Assembly: GCF_000737785.1 (NCBI RefSeq)
Contig: NZ_JPRO01000007.1
Location: 1-64,000, forward strand
DNA from: Chryseobacterium luteum
GTDB taxonomy: Bacteria > Bacteroidota > Bacteroidia > Flavobacteriales > Weeksellaceae
Reading direction: 5' to 3'
DNA length: 64,000 nt
Shown here piece by piece: positions 1 through 8,878 of the stretch; the stretch's first letter is position 1; each line of letters begins with the position of its first letter. The position numbers were made by a program, and so were the translations under genes. The notes beneath the pieces are model-generated. The model saw only the letters and a list, made by a program, of their open reading frames with translations. It was not told where the DNA came from and made no database searches.

Positions 1-206
1 ATATGAATCTTTGGTTTTCTCCAATCTAAGTTACCAAATCTCCGCAACCACACCAAAACGGTACTCCTTCCTTGGATCCCATAATGCGTCTGAGCCTGTT
101 TGTAAGTTAAATCGCCTTTTTCAACTTGAGAGATAACACTTAATTTAAAAGCCATTGTGTAATCTCTTTGCGTTCGCTTTTCTCTCTTTACTTCTTGCTT
201 TTTCAT
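1..206 (-). CDS. IS3-type transposase OrfA, N-terminal part (partial)
   Basis: On the minus strand an ATG at 206 opens a frame of 68 codons that runs off the left edge. It begins MKKQEVKREKRTQRDYTMAF and continues with VISQVEKGDLTYKQAQTHYG and then RSTVLVWLRRFG. This is the helix-turn-helix layout of IS3-family OrfA proteins, which bind the element's ends. The C-terminus and the DDE-containing OrfB would lie outside the window. The reading frame shows no break in the visible part, so the copy may be intact. It sits head-away from the lipoprotein gene at 354. Confidence 0.75.
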   Translation of the reverse strand, partial: MKKQEVKREKRTQRDYTMAFKLSVISQVEKGDLTYKQAQTHYGIQGRSTVLVWLRRFGNLDWRKPKIH

Positions 207-247
207 AAATAAGTCGGTTTTATGTCAACTTATTTTAGGACGGGACA
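1..247 (-). mobile_element. End of an IS3-family-like insertion sequence (cut by window edge)
   Basis: The minus strand holds the start of a transposase OrfA. Reading the minus strand from 247, the element would begin with TGTCCCGTCCTAAAATAAG, and its TG start fits IS3-family ends. The right boundary at 247 is inferred from that TG and from the change to unrelated sequence beyond. The other end and OrfB lie outside the window, so the terminal repeat cannot be matched here. Confidence 0.6.
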
Positions 248-260
248 ACCAATAAAAAAT

Positions 261-290
261 AAAAGACTCAAAAAATTGAGTCTTTTTTTA
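261..290. terminator. Rho-independent terminator (both directions plausible)
   Basis: An 11-bp perfect stem, AAAAGACTCAA at 261-271 and TTGAGTCTTTT at 276-286, with a four-base loop and a T-run to 289. It lies between the IS end and the lipoprotein gene, so it probably belonged to a gene left of the IS before the insertion. Confidence 0.75.
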
Positions 291-353
291 TATACTTGCT
301 GCAACCTTTTTCTTTTTCGTCATCTTATAATTGTAACCAAAAAATTATCAATT

Positions 354-1391
354 ATGAAAAAATTAATTTTATCTTTTGTTTTGTTGATTGTAACAATATT
401 ATCTTGCTCCAGAACTATTGTAGATCCACCGGATGATAAATTGACAAATGCAGTTGATGTATATGTAGCCGGAAAAGAAAATAACCAAGTTTGTTATTGG
501 AAGAATACTGTAAAAACAAACTTAATAAATGGAAATAATCTGGAACCAATTTCTGTTTATGCAGAAAATAATGACACTTATTTTTTAGCACGTTCTCCAT
601 TTAATCCTGCAAATCCACAAAATTATGAATATTATTTTTGGAAAAACAATTTGAAACAAGAAGTTAAACAATATTTAAACATTCCTACAAGTTCGTATTT
701 TTCTTTTCAACAATTTCAAGTTAAAAATGGCGATATTTATATTACAGGTATCATTGAAAATTTAAACCCTCCTACTCCTATGGATAAATACGAAGTTTGT
801 TATTGGAAAAACGGACTGAAAAACATTGTTTTTAAACATAATGTCCAATCAATTGAAGTTAATTTATCAATAATTAACTCAGATTTTTATATGATTAGCC
901 ATAAATATAATACTGCAACAGCCAATTTTGAACACGGTTATTATAAAAATAATACATATACTTCTTTAACCTCTCAAAGCAATTTTTTTGTTGGTAACGG
1001 TATATTTGCAGAATCAAATAATACTTTACTTTTTTATTCTGATGGAGCCAATAATTCTAATATTTTAAAAAATTTATCTAACAATAGCGTCACAATTGTC
1101 CCTTTTGAATTTAGAACTTTTACACTTGATAAAACCAACAATACAAAATATTTTGTAGCTCCTACTAAATACTGCAAAAATAATATCAATACCATTACTG
1201 ATTTTTCGAACGATCCGAATGATTTTAAATTTATAACAGACATCAAGTTTTTAAATAATAATTGCTATATTATTAGACAACGTGACAATAATCAGGGTTT
1301 TGCTCAAAAAGTATTTATAAATGATGTCGAAGCGCAGAGTATTGCAGATCCCAATGGTAGATTTGTCTCCATCTTCGTCACAGAAAACTAA
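354..1391 (+). CDS. Putative lipoprotein with repeated Y-W-K-N motifs, unknown function
   Basis: The ATG at 354 is preferred over the upstream ATG at 222 because it opens a signal peptide with a lipobox (MKKLILSFVLLIVTILSC). The longer frame would put 44 residues in front of it. The product is 345 residues and should be an anchored lipoprotein. It repeats a motif like VCYWKNTVKTN, YYFWKNNLKQE and VCYWKNGLKN about every 60-100 residues, with YYKNNTYTSL as a weaker copy, which suggests a beta-propeller or other beta-repeat fold. Codon use is strongly AT-rich compared with the genes from 2500 onward. The stop lies one base before the start of the sigma factor gene. I do not recognise the family beyond the repeat. 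Confidence 0.7.
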   Translation: MKKLILSFVLLIVTILSCSRTIVDPPDDKLTNAVDVYVAGKENNQVCYWKNTVKTNLINGNNLEPISVYAENNDTYFLARSPFNPANPQNYEYYFWKNNLKQEVKQYLNIPTSSYFSFQQFQVKNGDIYITGIIENLNPPTPMDKYEVCYWKNGLKNIVFKHNVQSIEVNLSIINSDFYMISHKYNTATANFEHGYYKNNTYTSLTSQSNFFVGNGIFAESNNTLLFYSDGANNSNILKNLSNNSVTIVPFEFRTFTLDKTNNTKYFVAPTKYCKNNINTITDFSNDPNDFKFITDIKFLNNNCYIIRQRDNNQGFAQKVFINDVEAQSIADPNGRFVSIFVTEN

Positions 1392-1392
1392 T

Positions 1393-2484
1393 ATGGAAAA
1401 CACAGACTGGAATCATATCTACACGCAATTATCCCCAAAACTTTTGGGGATTTGCCGAAGATATATCGCAGACTTGCAGACTGCGGAAGATCTTTTGCAA
1501 GACAGTTTTATCATAGCAATGCAAAAAAATCATCAATTAAAAGACAAAAAAGCTCTGTTTGGATGGCTCAAAACTATCATCGTGAACAATGCTTTACAAC
1601 ATTTAAGAAAACATTCCAAAGAAATTTTTGTATCCACAGAAATATCAGAAATTCCAGAGCCACTGAACGAAATGAATACCTCTTCCATGGAAAATAATCA
1701 CGTTTTAGCATACGATTTCACCACGGAAGAACTGTTGAATTCGATTGACAGTCTGCCTTCGCACCATCGTTCCGTTTTCAATCTATTTTTTATCGAAAAA
1801 AACTCTCACGCAGAAATCGCAAATCTTTTGGGAATTAATGTAAACACATCAAAATCACATTTGTTGAGAGCGAAAAAATCAATTCAAAACTACTTACTCA
1901 CTACTGTTGTCAATCAAAGCAAACCAAAAAATAAAAATAAGATCACGCAACTTCTTATATTTCTTGGTCTCGGAAGTCTTTTGTGGGCACAGACCTTTAA
2001 AAAAACGTTTTCAGACTTTTCCATCGAACCATCCAATTCTTTTGAAATTCCCCAGCATATTCAAGTCAAAAACATTAATTTCCAGTCCAGTTCAGGGTTC
2101 AGCTGGAAAACGAAAATTATCGCCACATCCAGTATTTTTGTTATTATATTAAGTTCGGTCATGATTTTCCAACCCAGTAATCAAAGCAGACCAAGCAATA
2201 CCAATACAAAGGCCCAAAGCATTAAAAAAGTAACGGGAAAAGAAGAAATCAGAAACCAAATCCCAAACAAGACCATTAAAAACATCAATACAGGACCTAC
2301 AATAAATAAAGAGACTACAAAAAATAATATTGCTGAAAAAGCCATTGATATCGAAGAAAATACCAGCAGAATAACAAAGAATAAACAGAATATCAGCATA
2401 AAAGATTCTGTACGAGATGTTCCCAAAAAGATCATTGTTGTTAAGAAGATCATTCAGAGAGACACCATTTACGTTGAAAGATAA
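1393..2484 (+). CDS. ECF sigma-70 factor with C-terminal membrane extension
   Basis: The start at 1393 (MENTDWNHIY) directly follows the stop of the lipoprotein gene and gives 363 residues, about twice the size of an ordinary ECF sigma factor. Region 2 is at about residues 14-72 (LQTAEDLLQDSFI, then ALFGWLKTIIVNNAL). Region 4 is at about 114-168 (SIDSLPSHHRSVFNLFFIEK, then SHAEIANLLGINVNTSKSHL). After it come a hydrophobic stretch (184-200), a clear membrane segment at 242-259, a low-complexity N/K/T-rich region and the end RDTIYVER. The extension may replace a separate anti-sigma factor by tethering the sigma to the membrane. That is inference; the sigma domains are secure. The outer-membrane gene follows after 8 bp, so the two are probably co-transcribed. 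Confidence 0.88.
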   Translation: MENTDWNHIYTQLSPKLLGICRRYIADLQTAEDLLQDSFIIAMQKNHQLKDKKALFGWLKTIIVNNALQHLRKHSKEIFVSTEISEIPEPLNEMNTSSMENNHVLAYDFTTEELLNSIDSLPSHHRSVFNLFFIEKNSHAEIANLLGINVNTSKSHLLRAKKSIQNYLLTTVVNQSKPKNKNKITQLLIFLGLGSLLWAQTFKKTFSDFSIEPSNSFEIPQHIQVKNINFQSSSGFSWKTKIIATSSIFVIILSSVMIFQPSNQSRPSNTNTKAQSIKKVTGKEEIRNQIPNKTIKNINTGPTINKETTKNNIAEKAIDIEENTSRITKNKQNISIKDSVRDVPKKIIVVKKIIQRDTIYVER

Positions 2485-2492
2485 TACCAATT

Positions 2493-3374
2493 ATGACTTT
2501 TAAAAAAATAGTTTTATTCTTTTTCTTTCTTATTCTGTATCCGCTCAGTTCCCAGAGAAAAAAAACGGATACAGTGTATGTGTATGAAAAAGTCATTGTT
2601 CACGATACTATTTATTTAGAAAAACCCTTAAAAATAAAACCGGTTGATATCCATTTCACACCTTCAGTGATCTCTAATCCTGTTCCTGTACAACAGTATG
2701 AATACATTTCATTGGTAGATACGGCGAAAGGTATAGTCATTCAAGCAAGAAAATTTGAGTACGGTGCTGAAGCCGGAATAGGGCTAAAGAACAGCAACTG
2801 GGCTAAAGAATCATCACAAAAAAGACAGCAAACCGGGTTCAATGCAGGAATCTGGATTTCCAGAAGTATTTCTAAACGATTCTCAATAATGCTTTCCGCC
2901 CATGTTTATTACTGGAATTCTACATTTGACCTTGATGCCAATAAAGCAGAAACCTGGCTGGACGGATATTATTTTACAGAAGACCGCCAGCCACTGTTAT
3001 TCCAAAAATTCAATGATAAACACATGGAATATGCATTACAGTTTAAACTATTCTATGAATGGAAAAAATTCCGCCCGTTTATAGGATTTTTAGTCAATCA
3101 GAATGTCTATAAAATGCAGTTTATGGTTCCTGAAAATAATGTTCTGAACAAACTTGATGATTTTAAGTCTAAAGAAATCAACTTTGGATATTCTTTAGGA
3201 GTACAATACAGGATCATGCCTAAACTTCTTCTGTCTCTGGAATATCAGGAGTATAAAATGAGAAATATTTCGCTAAAAAACAGCTCTTTTAATTTTGACA
3301 TTTTTAAGACTAATAATACCTTTGCTGAAAGGAAAATCAGCCTGGGAATTTCCTATTCTATTTCTGGGTGGTGA
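2493..3374 (+). CDS. Outer-membrane beta-barrel protein coupled to the sigma factor
   Basis: 293 residues with a signal peptide (MTFKKIVLFFFFLILYPLSSQ). The mature N-terminus carries two copies of a motif (TDTVYVYEK, VHDTIYLEK) that also ends the preceding sigma factor (RDTIYVER). The rest shows alternating aromatic strands typical of a small outer-membrane barrel (FNAGIWISRSISKRFSIML, YALQFKLFYEWKKFRPFIGF) and ends in ISLGISYSISGW, a typical barrel C-terminus. It starts 8 bp after the sigma gene, so it is probably its target or partner. Its stop lies 23 bases before the preferred start of the isochorismate synthase. Confidence 0.75.
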   Translation: MTFKKIVLFFFFLILYPLSSQRKKTDTVYVYEKVIVHDTIYLEKPLKIKPVDIHFTPSVISNPVPVQQYEYISLVDTAKGIVIQARKFEYGAEAGIGLKNSNWAKESSQKRQQTGFNAGIWISRSISKRFSIMLSAHVYYWNSTFDLDANKAETWLDGYYFTEDRQPLLFQKFNDKHMEYALQFKLFYEWKKFRPFIGFLVNQNVYKMQFMVPENNVLNKLDDFKSKEINFGYSLGVQYRIMPKLLLSLEYQEYKMRNISLKNSSFNFDIFKTNNTFAERKISLGISYSISGW

Positions 3375-3397
3375 TTTTCAAAATTCATCCACAGCTC

Positions 3398-4363
3398 ATG
3401 ATTTATTTCAAATTTCCTTTCGACGAAACATTATACTCAACCGATCAGAAACAAAATGGCGAATCCGTGGGGTTTTATTCCTTTGACCTATTGAGGCAGA
3501 TCACTTTTGAAGGCAATATTACCGAGGCTTCTGAGCAGTTTGAACATGCTGTCATTACCAATGAAATCCTGTTGAAAGATGCAAGCTCTTTCAATGCGGA
3601 AACCCGGGAAGAATATATTGAAAAACTTCATCAGGTTATTCATGTTATCAAAGACAATCAGCTTCCAAAACTGGTGTATTCAAGAAGGAAGATATTCACG
3701 GATTTTAGCGGAATCGATTATAAGGAAAGTTTCAAAAAGCTATGTATCACGTACCCAAACGCATTCAGATATATTTTTAATGACGGACAGAATGCCTGGA
3801 TGGGGGCTTTTTCGGAAGTTCTGGGGAAATTCAACAAAACAACCCATGAGTTTGAAACCATGAGCCTTGCCGGAACCCTTCCTGTGTCTGAGGAATGGAC
3901 GGAAAAAGAAATTGAGGAGCAGAAACCTGTGACGTCTTATATCCGGGATACTCTTAAAAACTATTCCGAAAACACAGAAATATCAGAGACTTACGATCAT
4001 ATTTCAGGAAACATCAAACATCTCAGGACAGATTTTAAAGCCCATATCAAACCTGAAGATCTGGACAGCCTTATTAATGATCTCCATCCCACTCCGGCGG
4101 TCTGCGGTATTCCAAAGGATTTTTGTAAAAAAAATATTCGGGAGCTTGAAAAATTCCCCCGGGAATTATATGCCGGTTACATTAAAGTAGAAACAGATGA
4201 AAAGGTAATGTATTTCGTTAACCTGAGATGTGCCAGGCTTTACAAAGACTCTGTACACGTATTCGTTGGTGGCGGCATCACGGCCCAAAGCAACCCGGAA
4301 AAAGAATGGAGAGAAACAGAATTAAAATCGGAGGCGATTTTAAAGAACCTGGTGACTTCTTAA
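3398..4363 (+). CDS. Isochorismate synthase (chorismate-binding enzyme)
   Basis: This enzyme converts chorismate to isochorismate, the first step of menaquinone (or a siderophore) pathway. The C-terminal catalytic half has the family signatures METMSLAGTLP-like FETMSLAGTLP, HPTPAVCGIPKDF, and FVGGGITAQSNPEKEWRETE before LKSEAIL. The start at 3398 gives 321 residues (MIYFKFPFDETLYST); a start at 3368 would overlap the barrel gene. At 321 residues it is shorter than MenF or EntC (about 390-430), the loss being in the N-terminal subdomain. MenC, another menaquinone enzyme, is at 32521. No siderophore genes are adjacent, so a menaquinone role (menF/entC type) is more likely. Confidence 0.85.
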   Translation: MIYFKFPFDETLYSTDQKQNGESVGFYSFDLLRQITFEGNITEASEQFEHAVITNEILLKDASSFNAETREEYIEKLHQVIHVIKDNQLPKLVYSRRKIFTDFSGIDYKESFKKLCITYPNAFRYIFNDGQNAWMGAFSEVLGKFNKTTHEFETMSLAGTLPVSEEWTEKEIEEQKPVTSYIRDTLKNYSENTEISETYDHISGNIKHLRTDFKAHIKPEDLDSLINDLHPTPAVCGIPKDFCKKNIRELEKFPRELYAGYIKVETDEKVMYFVNLRCARLYKDSVHVFVGGGITAQSNPEKEWRETELKSEAILKNLVTS

Positions 4364-4386
4364 CGGCAAGAGTCTCTCCCAAAAAC

Positions 4387-4416
4387 AAAAACCTCCTTCA
4401 AGAGAAAGAGGTTTTT
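4387..4416. terminator. Bidirectional terminator between convergent genes
   Basis: A 9-bp stem, AAAAACCTC at 4387-4395 and GAGGTTTTT at 4408-4416, with A-rich and T-rich flanks. It separates isochorismate synthase (plus) from the small membrane protein gene (minus). Confidence 0.8.
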
Positions 4417-4442
4417 ATTATATAGAATAATGTGTTCTGAGA

Positions 4443-4637
4443 TTATTTCTTCACTCCTATCCTGCTCCATGCATCCAGTACAAAAAGCAAAATCAAACCA
4501 AGAACTGCTGAAGCGATTGAAAATACAAACTTCAGGTTATCTTCTGATAAAATATCTGTCTGCCAGTCCAATGCATAAAGATTGATGGCAATGAAAACGA
4601 TAAACACAACTAGAAATACTTTATAAAACTTCTGCAT
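4443..4637 (-). CDS. Small two-helix membrane protein, unknown
   Basis: 64 residues: MQKFYKVFLVVFIVFIAINL forms an N-terminal membrane helix, followed by a short loop (DWQTDILSEDNLK) and a second helix (FVFSIASAVLGLILLFVLDA) with a basic tail. It begins 5 bp after the stop of the MarC gene on the same strand, so the two are almost certainly co-transcribed. I do not recognise a functional family. It is probably an inner-membrane companion protein. Confidence 0.6.
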   Translation of the reverse strand: MQKFYKVFLVVFIVFIAINLYALDWQTDILSEDNLKFVFSIASAVLGLILLFVLDAWSRIGVKK

Positions 4638-4642
4638 GATTT

Positions 4643-5245
4643 TTAAAAATTAATATAGTTCTGCACCAACTGGGCAAAGTTTGCGGTGAATAATTTTATT
4701 GAAATAGCTAAAAGAATGATCCCGAAAACCTTCTGAAGAATAGACAGGGTAGCTTCCCCCATTTTGTTTTCCAGCCACTTCGCTGATTTCAGCACCAAAT
4801 ATACGAAAATTGTATTGAGAACAATTCCTAAAATAATATTAATGTCATGAAATTCAGCTCTAAGGGACAGTGTTGTCGTTAAAGTTCCTGCTCCCGCAAC
4901 CAGCGGAAACGCAATGGGAACAATGGATGCAGCCTTTGCTTCAGTGGTTTTGTTGATCTCGATTCCCAGGATCATTTCAAGGGCTATGATAAAAATCACA
5001 AAAGCTCCTGCAATGGCAAAGGAATTCACATCTACCCCGATAAGTTTAAGGATTTTGTTTCCTACGAAAAGAAAAACAATCATGATCAGTCCGGCAGTAA
5101 TAGACGCCTTTCCAGCTTCTATCTGGCCAAACTTCTGCTGAAGACTTACCACGATAGGAACAGAGCCGATAATATCGATCACGGCAAAAAGAACCATAAA
5201 GCAGGTAACGATCTCTTTAATAGAAAAATCATTAAGTATTTCCAT
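4643..5245 (-). CDS. MarC-family integral membrane protein
   Basis: 200 residues with about six membrane helices. The family motifs are visible: FAVIDIIGSVPIVVSL near the N-terminus (the usual D-x-x-G-x-x-P pattern), FAIAGAFVIFIIALEMILG, and IVPIAFPLVAGAGTLTT, where MarC proteins have a P-x-L-A-G-P-G-A/T element. MarC proteins sit in the inner membrane and their substrate is not established. A TAnnTTTG box on the minus strand at 5275-5268 lies about 20 bp before the ATG and could be its promoter, although I see no good upstream TTG box. Confidence 0.85.
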   Translation of the reverse strand: MEILNDFSIKEIVTCFMVLFAVIDIIGSVPIVVSLQQKFGQIEAGKASITAGLIMIVFLFVGNKILKLIGVDVNSFAIAGAFVIFIIALEMILGIEINKTTEAKAASIVPIAFPLVAGAGTLTTTLSLRAEFHDINIILGIVLNTIFVYLVLKSAKWLENKMGEATLSILQKVFGIILLAISIKLFTANFAQLVQNYINF

Positions 5246-5289
5246 CTCTTTGTAATTAAAAATTTCGCAAAAATATGAAAAAAAATTGA

Positions 5290-7020
5290 TTATTTACTAA
5301 TACGTGAATACAAATTAACAACTGCTTTTAAAAGCTCGTCCATTCCTTCTGCTGATTTCAGAGGCGAGTATTTCTCCATTTGAATTCTTTGCAGCAGAAT
5401 TCTGTATTCTTCAGCAACGGAAGTTCCCTTATAACTTACCAGGAACTGCCCGAAATCCTGCGGAGAACTCTTTGAATACTGTTTTCTGATATCAAGATCC
5501 ATTTCCTCCAGGGTATCAAAGAACTTTTGATACTCTTCATTATCTTTAAGATTTTCAAGGTAGCTGAAATAATCGTTAATATCCGTTTTTAGTATTTCCC
5601 TAATCTCTTTTTCTGTTTCGGCCACAGAACCAAGCGGTTTCGGAGTTGCTGTTTCTTTAACTAACGCCCGTTTTTTTTGCCATGTTTTAAATAACAGATA
5701 CATAATAAATAATCCTACAAGAATAGAAATATTGGTTAAAAGAATATTCCAGTGGAATTTACTTTTTTCCTTTACCTTAAATGTAGTCGTCTTCAGAACA
5801 GGTGTATCTACCGTTTCCAAAAGTGTATTGGTATATTCATTAACCTTTTCAACCGTGGTACGGGCTTCCAGGATCTGATCATGGGAAAATGCATTCAGGG
5901 CAAGAGTTTCCTGTCCCTTGTCTACATATTCGCGGCTGGCCGGGTCAAAGAATGCAAACGGTTCGGTCTGGATCGAAATAACACCTGCTTTTTTAGGAAT
6001 AATAACATAATTAGCCAGGATCTCCCCTTTCATTCCTGTAGTTCCGGGAGCCACTTTGGACGTGATTTTAGGAGCAAAAACTTCATAGTCGGAAGAGGAA
6101 ACGATTTTGGGAAGCTGCATGTTCGGAAGGTTTCCTTCTCCTGAAACTTTAACGATAACATGGATCGGCTTTTCAATTTCTATTTTTTCCTTAGATGCAT
6201 TATACACATCCACGCTGAAATTACCAACTGCATTTTTAAAATATTCAGGCGATCCTTCAGGAAGTTTTTTTACATTGAGCTTTACTTTATTGGAAACAAT
6301 TTTGTTTTTATTGGAGAAAGAGCTTACCGATGCTGATACGGAAGGAACCTCCACATATCCCGCCTCATTGGGAAACACCATAAATACAGCCAAAACCTGG
6401 GAAGCCATACTGCCCGCAGGATCTATCTCCGACTTGCTGAAGCTTATAGGATGTACATTAATATTGTTCTGGTGCGGAAGACGAACATCTTTCACCTTCC
6501 TGAAGTTATCCATATTTTTGGAGTAAACCTTCAGTACGGCCACCGTAGGCTGGTCCTGATATACTTCACGGTCTTCTATCTCCATATTCAGATAGACTTC
6601 CCCGGAATTACCGGCGAGAGATCTTTTTTCAATGATATCTTTTATACTGATATCAAAAGGTTCTGTTTTATAGATTTTATTATTAACCGTTACCAGTACG
6701 GAACCGATCTTTATTTTACCTTTCTTTTTCGGTTCAAGAGCAATTCTGGATATTTTCTGGGTGACAAGGGTATTGGTTGCAGGATCAATTAATGTATTGG
6801 TCATCGACCCGCTGCCTATAATATTGAATTTTGAAAGGTCGGGAAGCTGAAACCGGGTTTGCGGCTCAAGATCGATGCCGTTAAGCTCCAGAACAATCGT
6901 AAGATTCACAATATCCTTTCCATTGTACTCCGCCTTATCAGATTCCATGAACAGGTTGACCTGTCCGTAAGAAATTACGGATGCAAGAATGAATAATATG
7001 TAAATTAATTTCTGCTGCAT
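5290..7020 (-). CDS. batD: BatD, aerotolerance operon protein
   Basis: 576 residues from the ATG at 7020, which overlaps the TPR gene stop as TGATG; a TTG six bases earlier is less likely. It has a signal peptide (MQQKLIYILFILASVISYGQ), then oxygen-tolerance (BatD) beta domains that open with VNLFMESDKAEYNGKDIVNL, and a membrane helix at about 425-445 (FHWNILLTNISILVGLFIMY). The cytoplasmic tail is helical and charged. Bat proteins are envelope proteins linked to stress and oxygen tolerance, but their molecular action is unclear. It is the last gene of the MoxR/Bat operon. Confidence 0.88.
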   Translation of the reverse strand: MQQKLIYILFILASVISYGQVNLFMESDKAEYNGKDIVNLTIVLELNGIDLEPQTRFQLPDLSKFNIIGSGSMTNTLIDPATNTLVTQKISRIALEPKKKGKIKIGSVLVTVNNKIYKTEPFDISIKDIIEKRSLAGNSGEVYLNMEIEDREVYQDQPTVAVLKVYSKNMDNFRKVKDVRLPHQNNINVHPISFSKSEIDPAGSMASQVLAVFMVFPNEAGYVEVPSVSASVSSFSNKNKIVSNKVKLNVKKLPEGSPEYFKNAVGNFSVDVYNASKEKIEIEKPIHVIVKVSGEGNLPNMQLPKIVSSSDYEVFAPKITSKVAPGTTGMKGEILANYVIIPKKAGVISIQTEPFAFFDPASREYVDKGQETLALNAFSHDQILEARTTVEKVNEYTNTLLETVDTPVLKTTTFKVKEKSKFHWNILLTNISILVGLFIMYLLFKTWQKKRALVKETATPKPLGSVAETEKEIREILKTDINDYFSYLENLKDNEEYQKFFDTLEEMDLDIRKQYSKSSPQDFGQFLVSYKGTSVAEEYRILLQRIQMEKYSPLKSAEGMDELLKAVVNLYSRISK

Positions 7021-7769
7021 CACCAATCTTTTTCTTTGCTTTGAGGCATCGAATAAGAATTCTTGTTTAAGATTTTTCTGGCGGTTTCTTTTTCTTTTTC
7101 GTTTACTTTATCTAAGATGGCATTTTCAAGGTTTTTAGGTATTTTCTCTTCATTATTCTGTTCCTGCTTAGGCGTATTTCCCTGTTCGCTTTTCCCTTCA
7201 TTCTGCTGGCCGTTACCCTGATCCTGCTTTTGATCTTTTTTGTCGCCTTTCTGATCATCATTTTTATTCTGATCATTTCCGCCTCCGCCTTTTCCTGAAT
7301 TCTTCTGTTCGTTTTTCTGTTGCTGCTGTTTTTCTTTTTCCTTCAGCTTGGCAATTTCATAATTCTTTCTGGTCGCTTCATTATAAGGATTCTGCTTCAG
7401 AGCCTGCTTATAATAGTCTGCCGCTTTTTCCGGCTGGCTCATCTGCATATAGGTATTCCCCAGATTATGAAGGGCAGCTGTTTTATCAGGAAGAGTCTGC
7501 GCAAGCTTCTGCGCTTTGTCAAATTCTGCTTTGGCCTCTTCATACTTTTTGCTCTTATACAATGCATTTCCCAGATTATAATGCGCCGTAAAATCTTTTT
7601 CATTGGTTTTTACAGCTTCCATGTACTTAGAAGATGCTCCGTCATAATCTTTACCGTTAAATTTTTGATTCCCTTCATAAACTAAAGTTCTATAGTTTTC
7701 CTGCCCGGACACTGCGCCCGAGAATGAAAAAATAATAAAAAACGATAAAAAAATGATTTTAGTATTCAT
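7020..7769 (-). CDS. batC: BatC-type tetratricopeptide protein
   Basis: 249 residues from the ATG at 7769 (MNTKIIFLSFFIIFSFSG, a signal peptide). An upstream TTG would add three residues and is less likely. TPR units cover about residues 25-140 (FTAHYNLGNALYKSKKYEEA, AALHNLGNTYMQMSQPEKAA, YYKQALKQNPYN). They are followed by a very low-complexity region rich in K, Q, N, D and G (about 150-210). The stop overlaps the batD start by one base. A minus-strand TAnnTTTG box at 7783-7776 lies only 7 bases before the ATG, which may mark a near-leaderless internal promoter. The TPR part probably scaffolds the Bat complex at the membrane. Confidence 0.85.
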   Translation of the reverse strand: MNTKIIFLSFFIIFSFSGAVSGQENYRTLVYEGNQKFNGKDYDGASSKYMEAVKTNEKDFTAHYNLGNALYKSKKYEEAKAEFDKAQKLAQTLPDKTAALHNLGNTYMQMSQPEKAADYYKQALKQNPYNEATRKNYEIAKLKEKEKQQQQKNEQKNSGKGGGGNDQNKNDDQKGDKKDQKQDQGNGQQNEGKSEQGNTPKQEQNNEEKIPKNLENAILDKVNEKEKETARKILNKNSYSMPQSKEKDW

Positions 7770-7870
7770 TAACTGCAAAATTATTCGTTTATATGTTAAT
7801 AAACAGACTTTGATTTGTTAAAGTTCGGTTAAAGTATTATTTAAAATATTGATAGACAAAGTATAAAAAG

Positions 7871-8878
7871 CTAAATATTGAAATCTTTTTTCGGGTTCAA
7901 TATATAAATTAAAAAGAAGAAGAAAATAGAAACAATTAAAAAATATTGATAGTAGTGATTAGCGTTTTGTGACCTTACCAAAGTCTGTGCAGACGAGGAT
8001 TTTTTGTTCAGGGCATCAATGATCTTATCGGGAGCTTCATTGATGTTGTTTCCGTCTACATAATCTCCTCCCGTAGATTCCGCCATCTTTTTAAGGGCTT
8101 CCGTCTGTCTCTTGGAGATCACCGTTCCACCGTCCATATCAGTTTTATAGCCCATCAGCTGCCCGAAAACATATTCCGGAACAGGAGCACCTTCATCCGT
8201 TCCTATTCCTACTGACGTGATAGAGATACCTTCCCTGTTGGCCAGTCTGATGGCGGCATTGTCATTTCCTTCATTATCTTCACCGTCGCTCAGAAGAATG
8301 ACTTTTCTTGAGCCTTTGCTTACATTTTTAAATTTTTCTGCTGCGGCCTGCATGCCTTTCAGGAAATCAGTTCCCTGAATTTTCATGGAATTTGTTTCCA
8401 CTGCACTTATGTAGGTCTCAGCGGTCCCGTAATCCGTGGTAAGCGGCATAATAGAAACTGCTTCACCGGCAAAGATCACGATCCCGATTTTATCATTCTT
8501 CATCTTCTGCATGGTGCTCAGCATCAGGTTTTTCGCTTCCGCAAGACGGCTTGGATCAATATCTTCCGCGTTCATAGAATTGGATACATCGAGCATAAAG
8601 ATCACATTATTAAGCCTTTGATTGGTTTTCACTTCTTCAGACCCATTCAGTAAATCTATGATCGAAAATATAAGGAAGAGTGTCCCTAAAAGATATAAAG
8701 CCGGAAAAAATTTTGTAAATCCCGATCTCTTTTCAAATAAGCTCTCATGAAAGCGGCTTTCTGCAAAGATCTCCCGCTTTTTCTTTTTCCATCTCAAAAA
8801 ACGGATCAGAAAGACAGACAGCAGCGGCAAAAGCAACAGCAAAAGTAAATACCAGTAATTTCCTAACGACCAACTCAT
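7871..8878 (-). CDS. batB: BatB, VWA-domain membrane protein
   Basis: 335 residues. Two N-terminal membrane helices (YLLLLLLLPLLSVFLIRFL and FPALYLLGTLFLIFSIIDLL) precede a von Willebrand factor A domain at about residues 90-290, and a C-terminal helix follows (YYQYFLIVSIFFFFLIYIL). The metal-ion-dependent adhesion site is intact: DVSNSMN, then the later T (TDFLKG) and D (LLSDGEDNEG) elements. The start overlaps the batA stop as TGATG, so translation is coupled. It is probably the partner of BatA in a membrane VWA complex served by the MoxR ATPase. Confidence 0.9.
   Translation of the reverse strand: MSWSLGNYWYLLLLLLLPLLSVFLIRFLRWKKKKREIFAESRFHESLFEKRSGFTKFFPALYLLGTLFLIFSIIDLLNGSEEVKTNQRLNNVIFMLDVSNSMNAEDIDPSRLAEAKNLMLSTMQKMKNDKIGIVIFAGEAVSIMPLTTDYGTAETYISAVETNSMKIQGTDFLKGMQAAAEKFKNVSKGSRKVILLSDGEDNEGNDNAAIRLANREGISITSVGIGTDEGAPVPEYVFGQLMGYKTDMDGGTVISKRQTEALKKMAESTGGDYVDGNNINEAPDKIIDALNKKSSSAQTLVRSQNANHYYQYFLIVSIFFFFLIYILNPKKDFNI

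Noticed and set aside
222..353. N-terminal extension of the lipoprotein
   Set aside because: It crosses the IS end and a terminator and puts 44 residues in front of a good signal peptide.
6107..6526. Antisense open frames of over 100 codons within batD, moxR and others
   Set aside because: They lie opposite well-supported genes and show no family features.
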